A DNA stretch of 64,000 bases from Butyrivibrio sp. CB08 (lineage in GTDB: Bacteria > Bacillota > Clostridia > Lachnospirales > Lachnospiraceae). The stretch lies in the NCBI RefSeq assembly GCF_003625485.1, contig NZ_RAIR01000007.1, forward strand, positions 124,001 to 188,000. The letters are read 5' to 3'. The notes under the pieces are model-generated. The model saw only the letters and a program-made list of their open reading frames with translations, was not told the origin of the DNA and ran no database searches. A program made the position numbers and the translations under genes. Shown here in pieces: positions 51,291 through 59,783 of the stretch. Numbering within the stretch: position 1 is the stretch's first letter; each line of letters opens with the position of its first letter.

Positions 51291-52325
51291 TTACATCACT
51301 GACACTTCACCCGCAAGTACCTTTTTGTAGTCCTCGTAATTTTTCTTGAGAAGCTCAGGAGTACTGAGCTCGTAAGGGCACTTGGTGGTGCAGGCTCTGC
51401 AGTTTATGCAGGTGTCGATCTTGGCCATCTCGGCCTGCCATTCCTCAGACAGCCAGCCCTTGGATGGCGCGCGCCTGATCATAAGTGACATTCTCGCGCA
51501 GTTGTTTATCTTAATGCCCATTGGGCAAGGCATACAATATCCACAGCCCCTGCAGAAGTCTCCTGCAAGCTCTGCCTTTTCTTTTTGGACAAAAAAGCTG
51601 ATCTCGCCGGTCATGCTTGGCGTAACGTCAAAATATGAAAGCCACTCATCAAGCTCTTTTTCCTTCTGGATTCCCCAGATAGGCATGACGTTGTCGAACT
51701 GGTTCATGAAGGCCATTGCAGCATCGGAGCGGTTGATGAGGCCGCCAGCCAGGCCCTTCATGGCGATGTAACCCATGTTGTGGTCTTTACACATCTGGAC
51801 AAGTTCGATCTCTTTTTCAGAAGAAAGGTAGCTAAGAGGGAACTGAAGGGTCTCGTAGAGGTCAGATTCTATGCACTCTTTGGCCACCATGAGCTTGTGG
51901 GCTGTGACTCCGATGTGAAGGATCTTGCCCTGCTCCTTGGCCTTTAGCATGCACTCGTACATGCCAGTTCCGTCCCCAGGCCTGTAGCACTGGCTTACCA
52001 TGTGGAACTGGTAGAGGTCGATGTGGTCGGTCTGGAGGTTATTAAGTGAAGTCTCAAGGTCAGACCAGAAGGCCTCTGGCGTAGTTGCAGCTGTCTTGGT
52101 TGCGATAAAGAGCTTGTCTCGAAGGCCAGCTTCTCCGAAAGCCTTGCCAAGCTTAACCTCGCTGTCTGTGTACGCTCTTGCGGTGTCAAAATAGGTCATT
52201 CCGCCCTCGAAAGCTTTGCGCAGGATCTTAACAGCCTCTTCCTCAGATACTCTCTGGATTGGAAGGGCGCCAAAACCGTTCTGTGGCGCAGTTATGCCAG
52301 TTTTGCCAAGTGTGATCTGCCTCAT
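51291..52325 (-). CDS. Aldo/keto reductase with C-terminal 4Fe-4S domain
   Basis: 344 residues. An AKR TIM barrel (FGALPIQRVSEEEAVKILRKA, YFDTARAYTDSE with the Asp-Tyr catalytic residues) covers about 1-260. Residues ~275-325 hold two 4Fe-4S clusters: CRGCGYCMPCPMGIKINNC and CINCRACTTKCPYEL. Such ferredoxin-fused reductases use low-potential electrons in anaerobes. Substrate unknown. ATG at 52325 follows AAGGAGATTTAAT. Confidence 0.88.
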   Translation of the reverse strand: MRQITLGKTGITAPQNGFGALPIQRVSEEEAVKILRKAFEGGMTYFDTARAYTDSEVKLGKAFGEAGLRDKLFIATKTAATTPEAFWSDLETSLNNLQTDHIDLYQFHMVSQCYRPGDGTGMYECMLKAKEQGKILHIGVTAHKLMVAKECIESDLYETLQFPLSYLSSEKEIELVQMCKDHNMGYIAMKGLAGGLINRSDAAMAFMNQFDNVMPIWGIQKEKELDEWLSYFDVTPSMTGEISFFVQKEKAELAGDFCRGCGYCMPCPMGIKINNCARMSLMIRRAPSKGWLSEEWQAEMAKIDTCINCRACTTKCPYELSTPELLKKNYEDYKKVLAGEVSVM

Positions 52326-52376
52326 ATTAAATCTCCTTAATTGGTGGTGCTGCCAAGCGCACTTGCCATGCGCAGT

Positions 52377-53645
52377 TTACGCGTAAACGATCCAAATGAA
52401 CAAATATCCAACACACACAGCTGTCAGTGTAAATGGAATGCCGATCTTCATGAAGTCGCCAAAGGATACTTCATAGCCCTCTTTTCTAAGCATTCCTACG
52501 CCTGCGATGTTAGCTGAAGCACCGATTGGTGTAAGGTTTCCGCCAAGGGTTGCTCCGATCAGAAGTCCAAAGTACAGAAGAAGTGGGCTTACTGACATTA
52601 CGCTTGAAAGTGATGCAAGAACCGGAAGCATTGTCGCAACGTATGGGATGTTGTCGATAAATGCTGAAATTGCAACGGATCCAAATACGATGATGGTGTA
52701 AAGCAGGAATACGTTGCCCTTTCCGCTTGTAGCGATGAGATTTGCGAACTCATCGATGATTCCAACATTGGTGATACCTGCGATTACGCAGAACAGTCCG
52801 GCAAGGAGCAGCATTGTATCGTAGTCGATGGCCTTGAGTGAATGCCACATGCTGTCTGTGCCCTTGGATAAAAAGATCTCCCAGACGATATTGATAATTC
52901 CGCAAACCATACAGATCACGCCGTTTGTGATGTCTGGCTTGTTTGGAATGAATGAAGCGAATACGAGAAGAACTACGTGTCCAAGCATCATGATGGTTGG
53001 AACATAGTCAGTTACTGTTGTGTGCTCTTCGTTGCTTACAGGCTCTTTGTCCTTGCGGAACATCCACATCATGATAGGAACTGTGGCAAGAGCACCGAGC
53101 TCAACTGCAAAGAAGATACCTGGATGACCGTCCATCCAGAAGAAGTCGTTGAAATCCATCTTGGCTGCTGCAGCCAGCATGATAGATGTTGTGTCGCCGA
53201 CCAGTGTTGCTGCGCCCTGAAGGTTAGATGAAACCGCGATACAGATGATCATCTGAACCGGTGAGATCTTAAGCTTCTTGCAGATAGCCAAGCCAACTGG
53301 GGCAACCATGAGAACTGTTGCAACGTTGTCGATGAAAGCTGAGATGATTCCTGAAAACAGCGACATGAAAATGGTAACCCATAATACATTAGGCGCTGCA
53401 TCAAGGAGCTTCTCTGCAATAAGATTTGGCATCTTGGATTCGATGAAGTAATCAACGATAACCATAGTACCAAAGATCATCATTAGTACGTTCCAGTCGA
53501 TGGCTCCAAATACCTGCTTAAGTGGCAGGATTCCTGTTATCACAAAAATAACAGCTGTTGTTAATGCCACAATCGCGCGCCTCTTGGGAAGGGCGATCAT
53601 GAGAACGTACATGAGTACAAACAAAATAATAGCTAGTGTCTTCAA
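52377..53645 (-). CDS. SLC13/ArsB-like permease, possibly manganese-responsive
   Basis: 422 residues with about 11 helices. The repeated INDNVATVLMVAPV and AFIDNIPYVATMLPV segments are typical of the SLC13/ArsB/NhaD ion-transporter superfamily. Starts at TTG (53645) with GGAGG nine bases upstream. An aptamer-terminator element in the leader suggests control by manganese, so Mn or other metal efflux, or a compensating ion flux, is an inference. No operon partner. Confidence 0.8.
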   Translation of the reverse strand: MKTLAIILFVLMYVLMIALPKRRAIVALTTAVIFVITGILPLKQVFGAIDWNVLMMIFGTMVIVDYFIESKMPNLIAEKLLDAAPNVLWVTIFMSLFSGIISAFIDNVATVLMVAPVGLAICKKLKISPVQMIICIAVSSNLQGAATLVGDTTSIMLAAAAKMDFNDFFWMDGHPGIFFAVELGALATVPIMMWMFRKDKEPVSNEEHTTVTDYVPTIMMLGHVVLLVFASFIPNKPDITNGVICMVCGIINIVWEIFLSKGTDSMWHSLKAIDYDTMLLLAGLFCVIAGITNVGIIDEFANLIATSGKGNVFLLYTIIVFGSVAISAFIDNIPYVATMLPVLASLSSVMSVSPLLLYFGLLIGATLGGNLTPIGASANIAGVGMLRKEGYEVSFGDFMKIGIPFTLTAVCVGYLFIWIVYA

Positions 53646-53702
53646 TTCTTTTTTCCTCCGATTTGATAGGGCAAGCAGTGAAATTCTTCATATTAAAGAA
53701 AA

Positions 53703-53845
53703 AAGACTTATGCCATAGCCCCTTGCTACGACAAAAGTCTTGCTGTCAGTAAAGTAAAAAACCTTATGCCGGGCTCGGATGCACATGCATCGTCCTGACG
53801 GGCCCGACAGCCGGCACAAGTGCCAACCAGCTACTCCCTCTTATC
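53703..53845 (-). promoter_or_regulatory. yybP-ykoY manganese riboswitch with intrinsic terminator
   Basis: On the minus strand GATAAGAGGGAGTAGCTGG (53838-53845 and on) matches the 5' conserved GGGGAGUAGC loop, and AGCAAGACTTTTGTC matches the 3' conserved AGCAAGACCUUU loop. GATAAGAG pairs with CTTTTGTC (53730-53737) as P1. The same CTTTTGTC strand is part of a terminator stem, AAGACTT...AAGTCTT (53703-53741), followed by TTTTTTC. Aptamer folding and the terminator exclude each other, so ligand binding should permit expression of the permease. Confidence 0.75.
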
Positions 53846-53928
53846 AAGATAATATTAAAGAAAAAAGTGGTGGCTGTCAAACAAATATTGGATGTTGCTG
53901 ATATAGTTTTTTTGCAGGTTTTTCCTAA

Positions 53929-54204
53929 TTACGGGAAGAATCTGATCTGCAGATTGTCGCACTCATTTGCTGCGTTTTTGCACATCTTCTGAAGCTTCGT
54001 CAGATAGTTTTCCATATCAACTGTTATCTTTGTAACATTGTAAAAGATAAGGTTCCAGCCCTCACCTTGTTCCGTAAGTACGTCATATAGCGCATCCAGA
54101 TTACTGCCATAATAGTCCGGAAGAGGCAGTTCTTTTGTCAAAAGAGCTTGTAGCTCCTCTTTACTTGATATTCCAGTTAAGTCGATGTAAAACACCTGTC
54201 CCAT
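53929..54204 (-). CDS. Barstar family ribonuclease inhibitor
   Basis: 91 residues. FYIDLTGISSKEELQALL, LPLPDYYGSNLDALYDVLTE and a C-terminal CDNLQIRFFP tail follow the barstar fold, including the acidic/Tyr patch (DYYGSNLD) that blocks barnase. It is translated 10 nt after the ribonuclease stop. GAGGA seven bases upstream of the ATG at 54204 sets the start; the longer frame to 54279 overlaps the ribonuclease. Confidence 0.9.
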   Translation of the reverse strand: MGQVFYIDLTGISSKEELQALLTKELPLPDYYGSNLDALYDVLTEQGEGWNLIFYNVTKITVDMENYLTKLQKMCKNAANECDNLQIRFFP

Positions 54205-54214
54205 AGTCTGATCC

Positions 54215-54868
54215 TCATGGCTCATACAGTAGTTCAAAGCTCTCGTAGTGGTCCTTTGTATAGTAGATATAACCGTCATCGGAATAAATGATGCGCTTAG
54301 CGCCGCGGCTCTTCTTGCCCAGCGTGTCTATGTCGCACTCGTGATACTCTTTATCTTCCGGAAGAATTCCTTCATAGTTGCCAAAATAATCGCCGCCGAT
54401 ACACATTCCCGGCGCAAAGCTCTCCAATGAGCCTCCGCTCCATCCGAGCTTCTTGGCCGCCTTCTTGGTCATAAAGTTCTGTGGAAGCTTCCCATAAGTG
54501 TGGATGTACAGCGCCACGTCTTCTTTGGTGGTGTAGATGCCATCCTCGTCAAGAAGTGCTTCCTCGCTAGCCACCGCAGAAGCGTTGTTCGCAGTTTCGC
54601 TGCCCGTTTGGGTGTCAGTCGCCTGCGTGTCTGCGTCGCTACTGCTTGCAAACTGCGCAAGGTCGATCGTCGCTGCAGTTCCTGCTTCGGACGCTTCCGT
54701 TGCTGGAATCGATGCAATAATTTCAGCTGAACTCGCCTCTGTCGCTCCGCCATCGGGCTTAGCTGCCGGCTTCTTGTCGCATCCAACTGAAGATAGCACA
54801 AGCGCCATTACAAGCAGAGTCGCCAGCGACCATCTCTTAAATTGTCCAAATATACTGCTTCTCTTCAT
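54215..54868 (-). CDS. Barnase-like secreted ribonuclease lipoprotein
   Basis: 217 residues. Signal peptide with lipobox LSSVGC (Cys near residue 30). A Thr/Ala/Ser/Glu-rich spacer of ~70 residues then leads into a barnase domain (about 115-217): YGKLPQNFMTKKAAKKLGW, APGMCIGGDYFGNYEG, and GAKRIIYSDDGYIYYTKDHYESFELLYE. Barnase catalytic Glu73, Arg87 and His102 equivalents are visible (ECDID, AKRII, KDHYESF). A surface-tethered ribonuclease may act in nutrient scavenging or contact antagonism. The cognate barstar follows. Confidence 0.9.
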   Translation of the reverse strand: MKRSSIFGQFKRWSLATLLVMALVLSSVGCDKKPAAKPDGGATEASSAEIIASIPATEASEAGTAATIDLAQFASSSDADTQATDTQTGSETANNASAVASEEALLDEDGIYTTKEDVALYIHTYGKLPQNFMTKKAAKKLGWSGGSLESFAPGMCIGGDYFGNYEGILPEDKEYHECDIDTLGKKSRGAKRIIYSDDGYIYYTKDHYESFELLYEP

Positions 54869-54929
54869 TTGCCACTCTCAAAAAATACTAGCTTTACAAA
54901 GCACTACTCGCACATGGCGATTATGCCCT

Positions 54930-56030
54930 TCACTTCCCAGCACAAACCTTCACAACTTCATCTGCTCTTGCAGAAAGCTCTTCGGCAAGCTTCTCATCGA
55001 TATCCTTAACCCAGGGATTCTTGCCTGAAAGGTCCACCAGCTCTCCGCCAAAAGCCGCGGCGCCGGTCGCACCAGCCTCGCCCTCTATCAGCCTGGTTCC
55101 GAATTCTCCATAAAATGTCTCGGGCTCGTCCTTTGTTATGCCGCCCCAGCCAGAGAACCGCTGTGGAGCAATGCTCTTGTCGCAGGCGCAGTTAAGGAAC
55201 ACGGTCCTTGCTTCCTCGCGCCAAGGGCGTCCAAGGAATACACTTCCTTCTTCGCAGCCCTTTGCTCCAGTGATCACACAGTTCCTGAACACGAAACCCA
55301 GATCTTCTGCTCGTCCGCAGGTCGCTGTAACATAGCCATTTACAAGGCGCTCAGTCACATCGATCTGGTCCTTGTCCAGCTTACCGCCCGCAACTGCTCC
55401 GCCAGAAGCCCCCGCCAGGTCTGCAAATCCGCCGTGCTGCCTGTCATTACATGTGATCTTGCAATCATCAAACACCGCATCAGCACCGCCAAAGATAAAG
55501 TCCACATCTCCAGTGATAATGCAGTTCTTATAATACTGTTTTGTAAGGCGCCTCTCGGTCATGACCCTTGGCCCCATAAAGCCGTTCTTCTGTCTCTCAG
55601 CTCGTGGAAGAGGTGCACAGAAAAGAGTGTCCTGACAGCCGTTCATCTCAACGTTCTCAAAGAGGCATACGTCTGCATCAGCGTAAACAGCCACTGCCTG
55701 ACCCACTACTCGGCCGTCTCCAGCGCTGTTGCGGATGGTCATGTCCCTGACCTCAACTCTCTTACCACCAAAGAAAGCAGTGTAGCTCCTGAAAGTGCCG
55801 CGCTTGCTGCCATCTGGCATAACTTCGTTGGCGTAGTCATCAAAATCGATGACGGTTTTATCGATTCCCGCACCAACAAATGTGATGTCCTTCTTCTCGC
55901 AGAAGATCTTCTCGCGGTAAACACCTTCGCCTATCACGATCTTAGCGCTTTCCTCGTAAGGCACAGCCTCAATGGCCTCCTGAACTGAAGAAAAATCACC
56001 ACCGCTCTTCGCAACTCTTATCTCAAGCAT
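54930..56030 (-). CDS. Pectin methylesterase (CE8), no signal peptide
   Basis: 366 residues. Right-handed beta-helix with the CE8 motifs CQDTLFC (first catalytic residues), GDVDFIFGGADAVFDDC (catalytic Asp) and LGRPWR (catalytic Arg). Starts MLEIRVAKSGGDFSSVQEAI with no signal peptide, so it is cytoplasmic and probably de-esterifies imported oligogalacturonides. ATG at 56030 is preferred because AAAGGCGG stands upstream; the frame to 56048 would place that site inside the gene. It is downstream of the GH28 gene on the same strand. Confidence 0.9.
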   Translation of the reverse strand: MLEIRVAKSGGDFSSVQEAIEAVPYEESAKIVIGEGVYREKIFCEKKDITFVGAGIDKTVIDFDDYANEVMPDGSKRGTFRSYTAFFGGKRVEVRDMTIRNSAGDGRVVGQAVAVYADADVCLFENVEMNGCQDTLFCAPLPRAERQKNGFMGPRVMTERRLTKQYYKNCIITGDVDFIFGGADAVFDDCKITCNDRQHGGFADLAGASGGAVAGGKLDKDQIDVTERLVNGYVTATCGRAEDLGFVFRNCVITGAKGCEEGSVFLGRPWREEARTVFLNCACDKSIAPQRFSGWGGITKDEPETFYGEFGTRLIEGEAGATGAAAFGGELVDLSGKNPWVKDIDEKLAEELSARADEVVKVCAGK

Positions 56031-56046
56031 ATTAGAACCGCCTTTC

Positions 56047-56084
56047 ATGCGCCTTAGCGCATATCCTACGCGCCCTTCGGGCGC
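56047..56084 (-). promoter_or_regulatory. Two tandem hairpins between the GH28 and CE8 genes
   Basis: ATGCGC CTTA GCGCAT (56047-56062) and GCGCCC TTC GGGCGC (56070-56084) are perfect stems. No T-tract follows, so they may act as mRNA-processing or stability elements within the pectin unit. Function inferred. Confidence 0.45.
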
Positions 56085-56115
56085 TCAACACTTCCCTATC
56101 TACCAACGCCAGGCA

Positions 56116-57693
56116 TCAGCAGTATTCCACCTCACTAAGTTCCTGCTTCTCAACGCCGAGAAGCTCTGGCGCTGTGTCCGCACAACCATGTATCTCCACG
56201 TTCTTAAGGACCAGCTCTTTTACGTTCTTGGCGTAGATGCTGCGTCCTGTCATCTCGTCGAAGTTATCCATCATAACAGGCCTTTCAGGCACACGCTCTG
56301 CCTCAGGCAGGAAGCTCGCCTTGATATTCTCAAACTGAAGCTTACCTATTGGGCTCTCTGGAAGTCCCACAGCGCACAGCATGCAGGCGCTTACTCCCTC
56401 GCAGTTTATGTTCCTTCCTGCAATAGTTCCGATCGCAGGAGTCATCTCCGTAACAGGAGCAGGCTCCTGATTCTGCACGTAGTCCGTGTGTCCGTCGGGA
56501 TCGCAGAAATAGAACATATTTACAGTAAAGGGCATGTGAACCCCGCTCATATCAATGTTTTCAAAAAGAATGTCATCAAGCACGGACCTCTCTCCGCGAC
56601 CGCGCCTTGTCTTGATGCGAAGTCCCCTGTCCGTTCCATCGAAAATGCACTGGGAAACCCTCACATTCTTTACCCCGCCAGCGATCTCAGAGCCCACAGT
56701 CACGCTTCCGTGTCCGCGCTCAAACTTGCAGTTGCGGATAACCACGTCCTCAGTGACCTTGTGGTGCTTGAGGCTCATGTAGTACTTGCCGCTCTTAATT
56801 GCGATGCAGTCGTCGCCAACAGAGATCACGGTTCCCAGAATGCGCACACTGCTGCAGCTCTCAGGGTCAAGGCCGTCGGTATTTGGTGAATCAGATGGAT
56901 TGTGGATATAAAGATTAAGGAAAGCCAGGTCATCGCTGTAATATGGATGCACGGTCCAGCATGGAGAATTCTGGATTGTCACGTTCTGCACCCTGACCTT
57001 CCTGCAGCGCACCAGATACATGTCGTTTGGACGCCACGCAATGCGCTTTTTCTTGGCATCCTTCCACCAGTCAGAATTCTGGGCGTTGCCATCGATGGTT
57101 CCAGGCCCGATAATATCAAGATTCTCGGCATCAATCGCCGTAATAAGTGAAGCAAAGCTGGTAAGGGGATTGCCCTCCCAGGTTGCCAGATTGTACTCGT
57201 CCTTCTCGTCGGTAGTCCTGGTCATACCAGGCAGGATCGGGTAGTGCGTCCTGTCAGTATCTCCAAGGATCCTAGCACCTTCATCAAGCCACAGGGTCAT
57301 GTTGCTCTTTAGGAAAAGAGCTGTCGAATAGTAGTCACCTGCTGGCAGATAAACGGTTCCGTCCTTGGGACAGCAGCTGATAGCCGCCTGTATTGCAGCA
57401 GTATCTGGTGTCTCGCCGTCGCCCTTGGCACCAAACTCTCTGACATCAAGGAGCACAGACTCATGGCCTGTCACAAACTCTTTTTCGGAAAAAGAGCCGT
57501 CACCGGCCTCAACTTTAATCACATACTTAGTATCGGGAAGAAGCCCCATAACAGAGAATACATTTCTGTCTGTACGAAGTTTCTTTTCCCCATTGATATA
57601 AACATCAAACTCGGCATCCTGCTTGAAGATCCTGTCAGAGACAAGCTCTGCTGTGACGCTTCGGTTGAATATTTCTACGATGTTAAACTGCAT
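56116..57693 (-). CDS. Polygalacturonase (GH28) with N-terminal FN3-like domain, no signal peptide
   Basis: 525 residues. N-terminal beta-domain (about 1-80, VYINGEKKLRTDRNVFSVMG, TKYVIKVEAGDG) then a GH28 beta-helix. Catalytic motifs NTDGLDPES, VGDDCIAIKSG, RGHGSVTVGSE and LRIKTRRG are intact. No signal peptide, so it should act on oligogalacturonides inside the cell as an exo-enzyme. It is the first gene of the pectin pair. The start MQFNIVEIFN is preceded by a GGAGGGTT motif. Confidence 0.9.
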   Translation of the reverse strand: MQFNIVEIFNRSVTAELVSDRIFKQDAEFDVYINGEKKLRTDRNVFSVMGLLPDTKYVIKVEAGDGSFSEKEFVTGHESVLLDVREFGAKGDGETPDTAAIQAAISCCPKDGTVYLPAGDYYSTALFLKSNMTLWLDEGARILGDTDRTHYPILPGMTRTTDEKDEYNLATWEGNPLTSFASLITAIDAENLDIIGPGTIDGNAQNSDWWKDAKKKRIAWRPNDMYLVRCRKVRVQNVTIQNSPCWTVHPYYSDDLAFLNLYIHNPSDSPNTDGLDPESCSSVRILGTVISVGDDCIAIKSGKYYMSLKHHKVTEDVVIRNCKFERGHGSVTVGSEIAGGVKNVRVSQCIFDGTDRGLRIKTRRGRGERSVLDDILFENIDMSGVHMPFTVNMFYFCDPDGHTDYVQNQEPAPVTEMTPAIGTIAGRNINCEGVSACMLCAVGLPESPIGKLQFENIKASFLPEAERVPERPVMMDNFDEMTGRSIYAKNVKELVLKNVEIHGCADTAPELLGVEKQELSEVEYC

Positions 57694-57799
57694 AAACCCT
57701 CCACTTGTAAAAACGACAATTATTCCCCTACATCATATCATTGTCTGCATTAGAATCCTTGTTAATTCATGAAGTAAAACTTGCAGTTACAGGACGAAT

Positions 57800-58594
57800 T
57801 TAGTTGCCCGAGATCCACTCGTCGATGAGGCTCGCAGTGATCTCGATCTGCTCCTGATTGGAGATGGTTGGAGTACCGTCCCCAGCCTGGATACCATAGC
57901 TTCCAAAGTAGCTGTGGATACCGCCGTCGATGACCTTCTCGGTGGAGTTAGAAGGCCAGAAGCCCCTGCTCTCCTCGTATTTATCTGCTTTTAAAACGCC
58001 GTCGTTGGAGCCCCTGATGGACAACATACGAAGGTTCGTCCCCGAAAGGTCATCCGCCGGATAGGACGCGCACAGGATCAGTCCCTTAAAGCCTCCGTTA
58101 GCATTCCCTGCATTCTCAGCCAGGTACCTGCCTGCTGCCACACCTCCCAAAGAGTGCCCTGCAAGGTACCAGTCAACGTCACCTACAATCGTCATCTCTT
58201 CTGCGTATTTCCTTCGGATATCGTCGATCACATCAACCCCGAGAAATGCCAGGTTGTCCGGCATCTTGGGAATCACGCAGACATACCCCTTTGCAGCGAG
58301 CTCGTACATAAGGCTGCTGTAGGCTGAAAACTCAACCTTACCACCGGGATAGAAAATGATGACTGCCCTGGTGTCCTGACCGGAAGGAATAAAAACCGTT
58401 CCCGTCTCGTCAGTAAAAGATATGGCCTTATCGCCGACAAGATCCCGGACTTCTTCAATCTCTTTTTCATCCGCAGCATAATAATTGCTGGTGTAAATCT
58501 TGAAGCCCACAAAGGCGGCCACAAGAGAGACAACCAGCAACAAAGCCAAAATCAGAATTATTCTCTTAATCTTTTTCTTCTTATCCAAACTCAA
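57800..58594 (-). CDS. Membrane-anchored alpha/beta hydrolase
   Basis: 264 residues. A basic start (MSLDKKKKIKRI) and one helix (about 12-32) anchor the protein, catalytic domain outside. The nucleophile elbow is GHSLGGVAAG (near residue 150), with oxyanion segment IIFYPGGKVE. Catalytic acid lies in SIRGSNDGVL and catalytic His in DGGIHSYFG. Substrate unknown; esterase or lipase-like. It lies upstream of the pectin genes on the same strand, though a separate transcript is likely. Confidence 0.85.
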   Translation of the reverse strand: MSLDKKKKIKRIILILALLLVVSLVAAFVGFKIYTSNYYAADEKEIEEVRDLVGDKAISFTDETGTVFIPSGQDTRAVIIFYPGGKVEFSAYSSLMYELAAKGYVCVIPKMPDNLAFLGVDVIDDIRRKYAEEMTIVGDVDWYLAGHSLGGVAAGRYLAENAGNANGGFKGLILCASYPADDLSGTNLRMLSIRGSNDGVLKADKYEESRGFWPSNSTEKVIDGGIHSYFGSYGIQAGDGTPTISNQEQIEITASLIDEWISGN

Positions 58595-58645
58595 CTACCA
58601 ACCACATCTACTAATAAAACGCCAGCCAAGGCGCAAAATGCTTGC

Positions 58646-59116
58646 TTACTTAGTCAGCGCTCTGTCCATTATCCTGATAAGCTCAAGTGCGCTTCCAAAA
58701 TCAATCTTCTCATTCTCTTCCTGGTGGATCACATGTCCCTGCCATGTAGCATCCTGTCTGAAGACAACCTGAACCACAAAGGTTCCAAGTTTGCCCTTCT
58801 TGTTCTGGACATTGCGCACTCCGTTGGCATCAGAGATGATCTCGATCTTAAGCCTGTCATCATCTGAATCAGGAACAGGTCTTGAGTGATTCTCTTTTTT
58901 CTTGTCGAACTTGCGCTCAGCAAGGCCCCTCTGAGGGAAATCCCACTCATCAAAGAGCTTCTCCATCTCAATAACCATCTCTGCTGTTCCATTAAACTCG
59001 ATAGGGCCATCAGCATACTGATGGTAGAGCACGCCCTGATAGTCTGCGTCCTGATTGTCATTGATGCAAACACATATAAGATTTTTCGCAAAAAGCATCT
59101 GCTTTGATTCACTCAT
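58646..59116 (-). CDS. WQG-domain protein (two-part), paralogue of the 63-residue gene
   Basis: 156 residues. The C-terminal ~55 residues (GTFVVQVVFRQDATWQGHV, DFGSALELIRIMDRAL) match the whole 63-residue protein encoded at 59288-59479. The N-terminal part (MLFAKNLICVCINDNQDADYQGVLYHQYADGPIEF, MVIEMEKLFDEWDFPQ) may contain a second, diverged copy (QGVLYHQ). A small charged linker (KFDKKKENHSRP) joins them. No membrane segment. Function unknown; the family is common in Lachnospiraceae by my recognition only. Start chosen at ATG 59116; an alternative is 59143. Confidence 0.65.
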   Translation of the reverse strand: MSESKQMLFAKNLICVCINDNQDADYQGVLYHQYADGPIEFNGTAEMVIEMEKLFDEWDFPQRGLAERKFDKKKENHSRPVPDSDDDRLKIEIISDANGVRNVQNKKGKLGTFVVQVVFRQDATWQGHVIHQEENEKIDFGSALELIRIMDRALTK

Positions 59117-59202
59117 ATCACGCCGAATTCCTTTTTCATACAAAGTCTCGATAACTTACTTTAGTATACCACAGTCCCCCTCACATTTGCCAAATAGAAT
59201 GA

Positions 59203-59227
59203 GCCGCGCAGTAAAATTACCGCGCGG
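59203..59227 (-). terminator. Hairpin after the 63-residue WQG gene
   Basis: GCCGCGC and GCGCGGC enclose GTAA/TTAC for an 11-bp stem with one mismatch. A second small stem, TTAAGTC/GACTTAA, lies at 59245-59263. The tail is only weakly T-rich (TCTATTT), so termination efficiency is uncertain. Confidence 0.6.
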
Positions 59228-59287
59228 CCCATCCGTCTCACATTTTAAGTCCCTTAAGACTTAATCCGTTAGCTCTCTTTTTTCCTT

Positions 59288-59479
59288 TTAGCTTGATATC
59301 TGCTTCCGACTAATGGCCCTTGCATCAACTGCTTCGTCGATCAGCTTAACCAGCTCCAGGGCGCTTCTGAAATGCTCTGTCACATTTTCATCAGCCCAGA
59401 TGACTCTGCCCTGCCAGGTGCCATTTTGGTAATTATCAACTTTTACGATGAATGTTCCCCTGCTGTTTTTCATAGGCAT
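59288..59479 (-). CDS. Small WQG-domain protein
   Basis: 63 residues: MPMKNSRGTFIVKVDNYQNG, then TWQGRVIWADENVTEHFRSA and LELVKLIDEAVDARAI. Key residues W-Q-G, W, F-R-S-A-L-E-L-x-x-L-I are shared with the C-terminus of the 58.6 kb protein. GGAGAGGATC precedes ATG. Soluble and compact. The gene pair is tandem on the minus strand. No known function. Confidence 0.65.
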   Translation of the reverse strand: MPMKNSRGTFIVKVDNYQNGTWQGRVIWADENVTEHFRSALELVKLIDEAVDARAISRKQISS

Positions 59480-59783
59480 GATCCTCTCCTAGCTTTGATA
59501 CTTATATGGTACATGTCTGACTATCACACAAAAAATCATACAAGCACCTGTTTTTTGTAGATTCAGCTTAAAAGAAAATGAATATGATGAAGCTTAAATT
59601 AAGATTATTAAAAGCTTCTAAAGAAAACGTTTGATATGCAATCATTGAATGTGTTCTTGGAAATAAAGATTTTAGGCTTTATGATTAGCGCACAAAAAAG
59701 CCAGTGTTTATGCGGGGTTTTGCATGGGCTGTAATTGTGGTACAATCGTAAGAGCACAATGGAGTGCGGATGAGGACATTATT

